Of a DNA stretch of 64,000 nt, positions 10,177-22,173 are shown in pieces. The stretch's first letter is position 1, and the number at the start of each line of letters is the position of its first letter. A model generated the notes under the pieces. The model saw only the letters and a list, made by a program, of their open reading frames with translations. It ran no database searches and had not been told where the DNA came from. The DNA comes from Clavelina lepadiformis (Eukaryota; Chordata; Ascidiacea; Aplousobranchia; Clavelinidae): the NCBI RefSeq assembly GCF_947623445.1, contig NC_135247.1:622501-686500 (forward strand), read 5' to 3'. Made by a program: the position numbers and the translations under genes.

Positions 10177-13100
10177 CATAATAGTACAAATACAATTAAT
10201 TACAATATTACCACGCTTACCATGAAAGCTCATTACAAAATTAAACCTTTTTTTGGTAAATATAATTTAATTCTATACATGTTCAAGAATTTCAAGATAC
10301 GCGCAAATCATGTGTGATTACATCCTGCACCAAAAACTTTGATTTCTATTTTCTATTATTTGACTAAAAACATTGATAACTTTAACTTTGCTTTAATTTC
10401 CGATGTCTATTCTTCTGACAGACCTTTGGTGGTAGAAATAATTTTACGTTTCAACCACACTTAGCGATAAAGAACGGTCAACATTCTCATTGGAAACTGG
10501 AAATTGCAAGGCACCGGATCTACAACGGATGTACCATTAGGCTATGTGGGGCGCATTTCATTTGTAATTAACTATTCATTATGGTAAGTATTTTGTTCAA
10601 AACAATGTCGACTCGTAATAAAAAGAAAGGATTGTTCCTGTACACGATTGCACTTTGTGTTGTCTGGATCCCGAGTTTATAAATAAAATATATCACAAGT
10701 TTTTAAATAAAGTTGACTTGCTTGTGTTTACAAATATTTATTTCAAACATTTATTTAGTTTTTTAATTTCTAACAAGGACGTTTTTACATAAAAAATGAT
10801 ATTGTTTTTCAGTCATGTCTCTTAAGTATTCCTTTGCAAACTGTTTTTGAAAGACGTGTTGCCATCGCTCTATCTGATCGCAAACAGTTTCGTCTTCTAT
10901 GCTAGGCAGTTTTCATACAACGGCGTAGTCATAAAATTATTTTGAATCTAAAATAAAAAAGGTCTTTTCGCAGTTTACAATTAATGGCAGAACGACCCCT
11001 ACTTGTTTGTAATTACCTCAGGTAGCTTGGGACCTCAAGGTTTTACGAGCCTATGTACCATTTTGCGGACTGCTAGATTAAACTTGGCTACATGAAGATT
11101 GACCAGTGTTGTTTGGCATTGGAACGATGCTTGCTGTTATACGGTGTTTTACATGTTTTAGTAACCGTATTAATTCCATGTAGCCTATTGGCTTGTGTCC
11201 GTCTGCGATGGTTGCGAAATGCTGATATGAAGTGACGTAGGCTGTAGCCTGTCTGACTCCATATGTTGTCGCAGGCTGCGTGAACATCTCGGCATTGCAA
11301 GAGCTATCAGCAGAATGACAACCAGATGAAAAACTGGTAAAACTTTATTCATACGAACTGATGGACGGAATCTAAAGCGAGGTAGCCTAGTCGGTATTAT
11401 AGGAGCCAAGAAAGTAGAAAACGCTAGGGCATACAAAAAAAAGTAGCCTAACGCAAGAATGTAAAATCTGAAATTTGGAGAAAAATAAAAATTTAAAAGG
11501 AAAATGTCCTAAGCGTGGCGCGTATACTGCAAGTATACAAGTTATATAGGCTACATTATAGACTCGATCAGTGGCGAAAAACATATTAGTACAATACAAA
11601 CAGACGAGTCTTGGCTAGGCCTATAATTCAAATTTCAATTGGTGAAAATAATGGAAGTTGTCGTGGTATCTACAAGAACGAAACTCATCATTGCACGCCA
11701 AACTTTTTTATCTTTACACTGTGGCGGCCTGGGTGGCTTTTGTAATACCATTACGTCATTCTTGGAAATGTGTTTTCCAGTTAACAATTGGAGTTTTTAA
11801 ACTTTCAGTTCCGCCACATCATTCTTGGAAATGTGTTTTCCAGTTACTTATTTGAGTTAATGAACTAGCTTTCATAAACACTGCAATTATCGTTGGAATA
11901 TTTGAAAACTTGCTCTGAATAACTTCGTGTGAAAACTCCTTTTAGTACGTTACCAAGTCGCTTCCAAGAAACTGTTTCCAGCTTTAACCGAATGTAAATT
12001 GCATTGCAAACGCACTGTTTTTCTCGTTCACACGCTTTGAAATGTTCATGCCTTTTTTGTCATATATTTCCGGCACATCGCACAATGTTTTATAAGCTCG
12101 AACTTCTGTGCGAGATCGCGCAGACGTAAAGTTATAGACAGATGTAATACCGTACTACGGTAGTCGTGGTGATTGCAAATCAATAGACATCTTAATAGCA
12201 GTGGTTTTGCTATACTTCTGGTTATGCGTAATATTGAGAAAGTGTACAGCACCTATACAATAAAAGCCTTTTCTGGCAAACGGTACTTGTTATAAAATAA
12301 TAAGAAAGTTCGGCTGTCAATAAGGTTAGAGAATTCTAACCGCGCGCAACAATAGAGTCAGATATTAATGTAGTAGGTTAACTAAAGTCAATAACGTAAG
12401 ATAAGATCGATAAACTCTACATCTGCATCTGTCGGCATCAACCTCTGCATTCCAACAACCTCGACAAACTAGCAACCTCTACAACACCAATATATAAAAA
12501 ATTAGTGTAAATCCTCCCTAGTTCCCTGCATAATCTATATTTGTTCTCGGCTGAGATACTAGTTATGGCTTATATATGGTATGGTATGGTTTAATGATTT
12601 AGCAGAAGGTGTTCTATAATTTGCAATTCCTGATGAGTATAATAGAATTTAATGAGACAAATATAATTTACATAACAGCTTCCAATAATTACATGCAGTT
12701 GCAAAATTAGTGGACAGACTGGTCAAAAATGAAGTTAAACAACAACCTCATGAGCAGAAACTTATTTATCCGTATCTTTTTGCTCACATCATGTTACACA
12801 TGAAATAAAACATTTGCTCGCTTCCCTCGAACTTTTTGCAATTGACAAAAATGTTAACTCGTTTTCTTCTCTTATCAGCAGCTCTTCATTTTTAAACATT
12901 GATGAGCAAAATGATTTATAATATAACATATCATGGATAAGTAACGAAATGAATTGATAAAAATTATGGGTGAAAGCAAAATTTGCTGTTTTTGTATGAC
13001 TGGTCGCAGCATGTAAAGGTCTATTGCAGTCTTTGCAAATAAAGTTTTGACTGTTTCTGATTTCACTCAAAAAGATGTTTTAAAAATTTTTCTTGCTTTC

Positions 13101-13273
13101 CAAAGGTCATGTGATCTACTCCTAACTTGAAAACCACTGGTACTGGGCTAAAATGTAATTAGCACCTGATGTGGCTCTGTTGAATTGCTGTTGCCCTGGT
13201 GGCACAAATTTGTCGGTTGTTGAATTGTTTACATTTTTACATCATCAGCTTGTAGGCATAAGATTGTTTCGAG
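10177..13273. other. Gene-free region upstream of ACTR10
   Basis: No spliced or intact gene was recognised on either strand. The stretch is AT-rich. It contains a 28-bp direct repeat (11756-11783 and 11819-11846) and a low-complexity CAACCTC-rich patch near 12430-12490. The final bases before 13274 should hold the ACTR10 promoter. Confidence 0.5.
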
Positions 13274-16019
13274 ATGTCTTATAAAAAGCTAGGCATGGTG
13301 TTTGGTGGGGGAAACCCCATTGTTCTTGATATTGGTGAAACTTACACCAAGCTGGGCTTTGCTGGTGAACCGGAACCTAGGGCTGTTATACCGACAGCCA
13401 TACAAAAAGTTGGTGCGTAAAAACTCGTTTTGTTACGAATGTTTTGATATAAAAATTAACCTTTTACCTGTGTAGTTCCATCGTTTTTTTCCTCTTAGTA
13501 TAACATGCTTACAGGTGGCATTTTTTCTACGCAAATCTACTTTTAATTCAGGTGGACCGTTAACTTATATTTTGAAGAGCGATCGTTCGTGTATATCTCA
13601 ACATCTCCACTGCGCAACACTCAAACAGAGTATCAGCAAATTTTTAGAAAAAGTCTTTTTCAAAATTTTGCAAATCAACCCAAAGCATCAAAGAGTGCTG
13701 TTATGTGAATCGCTTTTAAACCCGACAAAGATTCGTGAAGTAATTGCCGAAGTCTTGTTCCACCAGTTTGAGGTAAGTTTTTTCAACTATTATTTTTGTA
13801 CCTCTCTAACCCATAAGTTTATTCTTCCGTCTGCATCGAAACAATTATTTAATTTCTGCTTTTCACAGGTTGCAGCTCTTGTATTCGCCCCGCACCATCT
13901 GCTGGCTTGCTTCACAGTTGCCATGGGAACCGGCCTGGTGGTGGACTGTGCATACAACGAAACTATTGTTCTGCCTGTTATAGAGGGCACTCCGATATTG
14001 TGGGCATGGCAATCTGCCCCGGTACGAACAGAAGCATTGAGCATGTCGTAAATAAATAATTATTTCCCTTTCCTTAGCGATTAGAAACTGTTAATAGCTG
14101 GCAAAATGTAATTGATAAAACAATTTATTACGTAATATAAAAGTAAACAAAAAAGTCGTCAGCCACCCATGCCTCTAATTATTCTTCTGTCATAGCTCGG
14201 AGGTTCTGGCATTCAAGATGAAATCATGAAGGAGATATCGGAGAAAGGCAAGATTCAAGTTCATGATGAAGCTGCTAAGTCTGTGACTTCACGCTTGAGT
14301 GAGCGTGTTCTGGAGGACATTAAAGTAGGTTGTCGCTATTCTACCTGATATATCAGACCTTTAATCTTATTTTTCTCAGTTTCATGTTTACGCTAGTTTG
14401 TAAGTTTTTACTAAATCTAGTCTGAGTGTGTCTTCTAAATCTAGTCTCAACTCTGCACAACAAGTGAAATTTTCACACAAGCTTCTCTTCGCCTTACTGC
14501 CTATCTTTAACAATGGGTGGTGTGAATCACTTAACCACCACCACAATAGTAACATACTGTTCCATTTATCCTTGTTTTGAAACTTCATTTGATCTTATTG
14601 CACTCGCAGGTAAAAGCTTGTTTTGTGACACAGTATGAGAGGGCCAAGCTGATCCATGCAGGGAAGTTGGCTGAGTGGAGGAAGGTTGGAAGTTACTTTT
14701 TTATCTTTTCTTTCTTCTGACTTTTGCAATCATGCAATCAATTACTTCTATAATACGAACCTTATTATGCTACATTTACTTTGCATAATGATGTCTCCGC
14801 TGTTCACGCAGAAAAACGTTGGGGATTCTACATCTGAGCAGGAAATTACTAAACCAAGCCCAGCACTATCCGACATGGTTTATCCACTAGATGGAGTTAC
14901 TCGACTGATTATACCTGGTTCTGTTCGTGAAGAGGTGGCAGAAGTTTTGTTCGAGCAGGTAGAGTCCCACCAAACTGATCTGTCTTCAAAAATGGTTGTA
15001 GTTTTTTCGTTCAATAATAATCTCTTGTTAACATTCGCAGGACAACGATGACACTTCTATTTCAACGATGGTTTTGGACTCTTTACTGCAGTGCCCTGTC
15101 GTATCACGCAAGGAACTCGCTCAAAATTTGCTTGTGATCGGTACGTCATAGCTCCAGTGACATCTTACGACAGTTTCATGTTTACTGAGATTCTAAGCAA
15201 TGACTGCATATATCTAGGTGGGACAAGTTTATTACCGGGATTTCGTCACAGACTGTTATTTGAGCTGAAAGAATTTGCGGAAAGTGAGGAGAAGTACCGG
15301 TCAAAGGTGTGAATGAATTTATCATAATTCAATTCTAATTCTTTAATGACAAAAGTATTTGCACCAACTTAATATTAACTAAGTTCTCTTTTCCTAAAAG
15401 TTGTCTCAGTGCGAATTCCGTGTCCACAACCCACCAGTCCCAGCCAACCTTGTGTCATGGCTCGGAGCATCTATTTTCGCATCGTTGGAAAGCTTTCAAC
15501 ACAGGCTTGTCACAAAAGAATATTTTAACCAGGTTCATTGCATTACATTGACTGTGTATTAAGTTTTTCTTGACTAACATAAAATACTGTTTTAAAAAAT
15601 ATTACAGTATGTGGAAAGTAATGTTTTAACTGATTACATATAAAGTTGTTTTGGAAAATAATTGTGTGCAATTCAGTAAAAGACAAGAAAAATCTCTGCT
15701 ATAATATGTGGAAAGTAGTTGCCTAATTTCTAATAGATATAAAAGCTTACTACAGAATAATTCAAGCTAGTTATAGTTGTAAGAAATTTTTGAACGAAAA
15801 ATGGTGTGCAATTCATTTTGAGGTAACAAAAGGTATTCAATCTAACTTCATGTAAATTATAATTAAATGGTCACAAAGAGCATATTGTTACAGCATAATA
15901 GAAAGCTCCCTGATTGGTGTGGCCTTCCATTCCCAGACAAAACACCAGAAGCTTCTTCCCATACAACTCCGGCTTCATTCAAAGGTGGAAGCCATCTTGG
16001 TTCATCGAAGAATAAATAA
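13274..16019 (+). CDS. ACTR10: ACTR10, actin-related protein 10 (dynactin pointed-end Arp11)
   Basis: Ten exons are read: 13274-13412, 13552-13772, 13869-14021, 14196-14324, 14610-14684, 14812-14958, 15041-15140, 15218-15306, 15401-15532 and 15894-16019. They sum to 436 codons plus stop, against 417 in human. The actin-fold phosphate-1 loop appears as [20 protein letters not shown]. The phosphate-2 region reads [14 protein letters not shown]. Later blocks include [44 protein letters not shown] and [10 protein letters not shown], all in the order of Arp10/11. The protein caps the pointed end of the Arp1 filament in dynactin and supports dynein transport. The last two codons form AATAAA (16011-16016), a possible polyadenylation signal inside the coding end. 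The next gene is convergent only 80 bases away. Confidence 0.93.
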
Positions 16020-16099
16020 TTATGTTCTTGGCTAAACAAAAAAGATTTGGTGCTTGATTCAAACTGCGGTTATTTATTTGCACTTATCACGTCGTGTTT

Positions 16100-17346
16100 T
16101 CATTCGGTTTTTCTTTCGTTTCTTAATGTGTTGCTTGATGCTTCTATGTATGCTATAAACGACTTTAACTCGTCCGTTTGAGTCGGTTTTTCCCCTTCCA
16201 GCTCAGGAAGTTGTCCAATCAGTTCTTTTAGACCCCCCTTGTATATTTTCATTTTAAGCAGCACAATGCAGTACACAAAGTCTTCGATATCCTTAAATCT
16301 TGCAACGTAACGTTGTTCCAGATAAATGCTCTCGTCATCCCAGTGAACCAACTGCGGAAGAATTTTCAAGTCGCAAACCATCACTTCATTATCATAATCA
16401 TAGTCAACAAGTTTTCAAAGTTTGATATTGAGCTTACCTTGGTTTTAATTTTGAATGGTTGAAAGATCTCCAAGGACTTACGATAGCGCACCGTGCTTGC
16501 TGTGACCAGGGGAAAATGCCCGGTCCTGACGTAGTCTTTGGTTTTACCGAAGTGAGCGAAGTAGTAGGTGCGGGCGTAGTCGGCTTTTAGCAGGTATCTA
16601 GAATTGTTCATGTGCCCAAGTATGTCGATGTCAGACGGCATTACAATGCCTGCAATCAAATGATCATCATCAATTACAGTCATATTTGTGTAATACAGTG
16701 ACCTAAGTCTGTAGGCCTACCTCATTTCGCAGTGTTTGAGTTAAGAGTTAGCTTCTATAAGTACATTTATTTCATTGAGATGGAAAAATTTACACCATTT
16801 CAGTATTTTGTTTACGTTGAAAATTAAAGAATGCGAAAGATCAGTGGAAAGCGACATAAAGACTCATTACCAAGATATAAATTGTTTACAATGGTGGTTC
16901 GTTAACTTTTCGGAGACAGTTAATCTCGCAGGTTTCGTGCAAATGCGTTCAACGAACTTTTCGTAAAAATATAAAACAAACCCGCATCATTCACGTATGA
17001 CGTATGTCCTGACCTACAACCCTCAGTTCGATCGAATCTGGCTGGTCACTGGTTTATAACTTAGGTCATTTAATTGACAAAAATTACCTGAATAGCTGTG
17101 TTCCTTCAGTGCATCGCGTGTGTTTGGTGCTTTCAATTTGTACTTAATGAGGTAAAACGTCACAATGAGGAAATTACGAACGACATTGATGAGACTGGCG
17201 GATGACAGAGAAACGAGCACAGCAAGTATGAGTAAAATCTGTTGGAGCGGCTCAAGTTGTACAAAGCATTTGACAAAATATGCGGTCAGAAAGGAAAGAG
17301 CAGGAATTATCATAAGCAACACCTTGTTACTCGAAGACAGTGCCAT
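16100..17346 (-). CDS. THEM6: THEM6-like hotdog-fold protein, copy A
   Basis: Three exons, 17088-17346, 16438-16649 and 16100-16351, sum to 240 codons plus stop. An in-frame ATG 27 bases upstream, at 17371-17373, would add nine residues. The N-terminus has two hydrophobic segments that could anchor it in the ER membrane. The 4HBT-like core matches THEM6: VMPSDIDILGHMNNSRYLLKADYAR, then RYRKSLEIFQPFKIKTK, then VHWDDESIYLEQRYV, and a terminal EASSNTLR. The catalytic chemistry of THEM6 proteins is poorly defined, so no reaction is claimed. Intron phases equal those of copy B, which shows a tandem duplication. Its 3' end faces ACTR10, and a minus-strand AATAAA lies at 16073-16078. Confidence 0.88.
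16767..17022. other. Intron of THEM6-like copy A, nothing else seen
   Basis: This lies within the first intron of THEM6 copy A (16650-17087). No second gene or repeat was recognised. The open frame on the plus strand here has no supporting features. Confidence 0.4.
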
Positions 17347-17849
17347 AGCTTGACGGTGTTTTGGGGAAATCACAGATGAAACAGCTTTGCTATTGTTATG
17401 TGCAATCTACCCTAGACCTGTCCTAAACAAATTAATTGTACTTTCATGAAATTTTACCATTACATCTGCAGTACGCTCCACTTAGTTTCCAAATTGTAAC
17501 GGTTCAAAAAAAATAAAATCTAAACTCTTCACTAAGCAACATGTTCCACGAATATTTCTGCCTGAACTGGTCAGTGCCTACCTACATTTCTTATTAATAC
17601 CATCTATTGCATACCGGAAACAAGTTCTAGCTAATCGTGATGCCAATCTGTGAATGCTGTTATGAGTCATGACAGCGATGTGTTGTGTTCTCACTATTTT
17701 TCAGGCGTGACGTTAATTAAACCACTCAGCGCGCAATAACTAATCTTACTCTCAAAGTTTTTCCTATAATATCACCTTGATGAAACCAATATGGTAGCTT
17801 AACATGTAATTGTAGACATATTCTTTTAACTTCCTACATCACTTCAATT

Positions 17850-18161
17850 TAGGCTTACAATACGTCCCGTTTTACCCGGGACAGTCCCCCTTTTTAACGT
17901 CTTGTCCCGGCGTCCCGATTGGTCGGCCAAACGTCCCGGTTTGGCATTCAGTCAGCCAGCATAGGCATACCGCATAGAAGCCATACACGAACATTAGCAT
18001 ATTCTTATTATTATTTTTGCTATGTAGCGTACCGGTACATTCTTGAAGAAAAATTCGTGATCTTGTTTCTTATTTATTTCATTTTATTCGATAAAAATGT
18101 TATTGTGACGTCATATGTCGAAAGCGTCCCGCTTGGAAGCCACAAAATTATGGTAAGCCTA
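17850..18161. mobile_element. Short hAT-type non-autonomous element
   Basis: The 312-bp element has ends TAGGCTTAC and GTAAGCCTA (9-bp perfect inverted repeats, similarity running to about 15 bp). A perfect 8-bp target duplication CTTCAATT sits at 17842-17849 and 18162-18169. The inside is rich in GTCCCG motifs near the left end. No transposase is encoded. Confidence 0.8.
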
Positions 18162-18350
18162 CTTCAATTCCGTGTATACCGTATTTGTATTGCACCAGGA
18201 GTTATTTATTGACAAATAGAAATAATGTCTAAAGCAATTGGGAAAAACACATAAATTTTCTAGTAAAATAAATAACATTTGTTTGAAAGATTCTACTCAT
18301 AAGCAACACGCTATTATTGGAAAGCAATTTTGAAATGACACATCTCTAGA

Positions 18351-19760
18351 TCAATCTGATTTTTTTTCCACTTTTAGTGAATTACTTGATGCTTCAATAC
18401 CGGCCATAAATAATTTCAATTCTTCACTTGGCTTTGGTACGTTTGGAAGTTCCGACAAAAAATCATTAAAGAAATCTGCAGTGTTTCCGTTAACAATTTT
18501 CATTTTGATGAGTGCGATGCAATAAACAAATTCTTTTATGTTCTTGTATTTTGTAACATAACGTTGTTCAACATAGAGGCTGTCTTGGTCCCAGTAAACC
18601 AACTATAAACACAAGGCAGCAGTCATTCGAAGTGAAGGTAGACTTAACTTTGCATCATTACATTGTTATACAAGCACCATTATACGTGTTGATCAGGAGA
18701 ACCTTAAAATGCCACTAGTACCAGCCATTGACTTACCTGAGTTCTTATTTTAAAAAGTTGAAATATTTCAAGAGATTTACGAAAGCGAATGGTGTTGGCA
18801 GCCATCATCATTCTGTATTTTTGGAAAAAGCGTCGTGTGAGGCCACATTTGCTGTAAAACGACAATCTGGCAAAATCTGCTTCTCGTGCATATCTTGAAT
18901 TGTTCATGTGAAAGTACAGGTCAATATCCGATGGTAAAACGACACCTGTTAAATTACACAAAATGTTTTAAAATATTGTTTTACTGCATATTGCTGCAGT
19001 TACAACAAAAATGTGACAAAACCCTCAAACATTAATACAATGGCAAACTTCACAAAAAACACAACCAATGGAACCCTGGTAATGTAAACATTTTATAGGA
19101 CGGACATAAAACGCTCCAATAATCAAACTGGGTTTCGTTCCCAAGATATGGTCTTATGCAGCATTGCCAAGCTTAACTGAAGGGGAAATCACCACTACCA
19201 AGATCGTTTTATGTGCTATGCTAGCAAACTACCCTGGTAGTAGAGACTTAAAAATCATCATTAACTATACTTAAATTTAAATGACATCCGTACGTTAGCA
19301 GCTTCACCAACATTCAGTCACAATAGATTTATTGAAACCACTATTTGTATTTCCAAAGCAATGAAAACCTATCAGTAAGATCCAATAAAGAAGTGGTATT
19401 GATCTACGAAGAACGGCAGTTGCCTTAACGAGATGCAAATGCACATAAAAATACAGAAAAATAGTACAAGGATTTAAAAAATGGTTGCTTCACTGAGTGA
19501 TCGTTAAGCAAGGTTCCATTACATATCGTAACATGCACTGTATGTATGACTTATTGCAATCATTTAATACAATTACAACTGATGTCTTCACCTGAGTAGT
19601 AATGCTCCTTCAATAAATCATGTCGATTTGGAGGAAAAAATTGGTGTTTTATCCTGTGATAGATGACAATAACTACAGAACGGAAGACGTATGTCAAGAA
19701 TGGTGACACAACGAAAATAATGAATCCACATGCTGCGATGATTTGGTAAAAAATTGACAT
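18351..19760 (-). CDS. THEM6: THEM6-like hotdog-fold protein, copy B
   Basis: Three exons, 19592-19760, 18737-18945 and 18351-18602, sum to 209 codons plus stop; human THEM6 has 208. The N-terminus MSIFYQIIAACGFIIFVVSP is a single hydrophobic anchor. Diagnostic blocks are VLPSDIDLYFHMNNSRYARE, ADFARLSFYSKCG, RFRKSLEIFQLFKIRTQ, VYWDQDSLYVEQRYV and IEASSNSLK. Exon borders and intron phases match copy A, but the proteins differ at many sites, so the duplication is not recent. A minus-strand AATAAA lies at 18205-18210, just downstream of the hAT-type element. Membrane localisation is inferred from the family and the anchor. Confidence 0.88.
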
Positions 19761-22173
19761 TTCAGAGATTTGAATTTAATAAAGAAGCAAGAATCGCCAG
19801 AAAGCATCAATGCTTACCCCCTTGCATTTCCTAATTAACCTATTAATGTGTCAGCACCAAATTAAAACTCAGCATAATATAAATCTTAACATATAGCACA
19901 CAAAGATAAAATGTAAGCCTAAAATAACAGTTAAAATGTGTGAAATGTATTTGCAATCGAGTTTTAATCAAAGCAATAGAAGCTGCTCAAACAAATTCAA
20001 AATGAAACAATATTTAAGTAGAAAATATTGCTGAAAATAAAAAAATCACATAAACTTGTGCCACCCAAGTTAGTTTAAACTAAGATGGAGAGATATCACA
20101 ATTAACCAAACCAAAATACATATATTTGAAGTGCTCTACTTTTAACTTAAATTTCATATTTTTGTATCTGAATATTCATCCTGGGACTGAAGGAGGTTCA
20201 TGTACAAATGTTTGTGCATTAATAATAGCATTAACTACAATCTTTTACATGCTAAAATGTGTAATACGGCAAGTGGTACCATGTCATCGGACAAGTAGGC
20301 CATGGTTCCTTGCATCACCATTATAACAAACATTATAGGAAAGTCATTCAAGGGAATTCAATTTGACTTTGTCCTAAAAGACCAATTCGTTGTGGATTTT
20401 TGAAGTCTTGTAACAGTTAACTGCTTCTTTTCATTGATAACATTCTGTCAATATGTCACAGTAATATATTTTTCAAGCAGATTTTACACCATTTTAATAT
20501 ATCGAAATGTATCGTATCATTCAACCTTTTTCGCCATTGACTGTAGGGATCGAAAAGCATGAAGTGTCAACATCGTTGTAGAAAGATAACTCCCGAAATA
20601 TGCTCACCAACAAATGGTATCGAGAAATGAGCAGCAAGGTCTTAACCGTGTTATGTAGTCCTTGTGTAGTCTAAGCAACATAGCTCATGATATTGCCATT
20701 ACAATGACGAAAGGTTTGCACAGATACCGAACCTGACATAAGTAGGGACCAGATAAGCACTGGATTTGATGCGTTGCAAGGCTACACTATTGTTACAATG
20801 TCTTTGGACCAAAGCAACGATGTTAGCACCTGTCTGATGCCTGTAGTGTACAGTGGTCTTGGCAAACAATGAACGTTTTACACAGCTTTCTGTCATCTTG
20901 GCCATTTTGAAATAGGTGCACTAATCGCAGTCTAACTGCAGGATGCTTAAAAGTTTTATGCTTGTACGTTCACAATCAGTGCCTGTGTCTGTGTGAACAA
21001 TGTATCTTGCCATTAAGCGACTTTGGCAACTAACCTCCTGCTAACGGCTAATCGCAAATGCCAGTGAAAGAAGAAGAGAGAAAGGAAACTTTTTCCTTTG
21101 GATTAACAAACACAACGTAGCTACCTAAAATGTTATGTAAAAAGTTTGAAGACATTTTACGCAACTTTGGGACGGGTGAGGTGCATTCATTCATAAAATC
21201 ATAACTTAACGATGCAATGACATAACTCTTTTTCAAGTGAGTTCGGGAAGCCCCATGCTGCACGCAACAACATTTGTAGTTTAACTCATAAACATCAAAT
21301 ACAAGGCTCAACTGGTGAAATACAGAATCTCATAGAAAATGCAATAAAGTTCTGTATTTCACCAGTTGGGCCTTGTATTTGATGTTATTATGCCTGGTGG
21401 CAACCATAGTATAACTCTTAAACGTCTTGTATCTGTCGTTGTCTTAGTGCGGCTGTATGTGTGATTGTCTTGAAAAAAGTATTTTTACCAGCTGCCTTGA
21501 CTAGTTATGTTTTTCTCTTTGTGGTATGACGTGACCATTTTATAGGCTCCTGATATTTCAAATCTCAAACTCTTGCAAGTTGTAATATTTTGGGCAAATT
21601 CAACAACAGCCCCTGTTGTTATTTCTAAATGCATTAATGCAAAGGCACGTTTGAGCTTAAAATGCTGTTGTACATAGTTCAACTTTTTTCAATTCTAATA
21701 TGTAGGACCGGTGGGCTATATTGCCACAGGAGGCGTATTGTTATCGTAAAAGTAAACTTTAGTAAAGTATTATCTTGCTCGTAAGCCCCGGTCAACCTGA
21801 ACCAGGAAGCCCAGTTGCGCACTTAATAGCAAATTGGCGATTAGTTGGTAATTTTGGCCTGGATAATAATAATAATCAGGCCCAAACATAACCCTGAGGG
21901 AGCTTGAAGCATGGTTTAAAGTCTAGTGAGATCCTTCTTCAATATTTCATTTGATTTTATAACAGCAGCAGTCAGCCTGTATATAAATAATAACTTTATT
22001 TTATAACATTTTTGTTCTTATCTCGATTAGATTGCAGTATTCTTACAACTTGGCTCTGACGCCATTTAAAATTCTATTACAAGAATTGTGCTGGAGCTCC
22101 AGGAATATTTGATTAAATAATTGAATGAGATTTGTATTTCTGATAAATTCACATCACATACTTTCATAAAATC
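19761..22173. other. Intergenic region upstream of MCM3AP
   Basis: No gene was recognised. The one clear structure is a long hairpin at 21291-21386. The rest is unremarkable AT-rich sequence. The promoter and 5' UTR of MCM3AP are expected near the right edge. Confidence 0.5.
21291..21386. repeat. Long near-perfect hairpin (37-bp arms, 22-base loop)
   Basis: Arms at 21291-21327 and 21350-21386 are inverted copies of each other with one mismatch, which would be a G-U pair in RNA. The loop (21328-21349) contains AATAAA. Flanks show no obvious target duplication. It could be a small foldback element, a recent local inverted duplication, or a small-RNA precursor. Confidence 0.9.

Noticed and set aside
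11658-11855. 65-codon frame with a repeated HSWKCVFQL
   Set aside because: The repeat comes from a 28-bp direct duplication and no other coding evidence exists.
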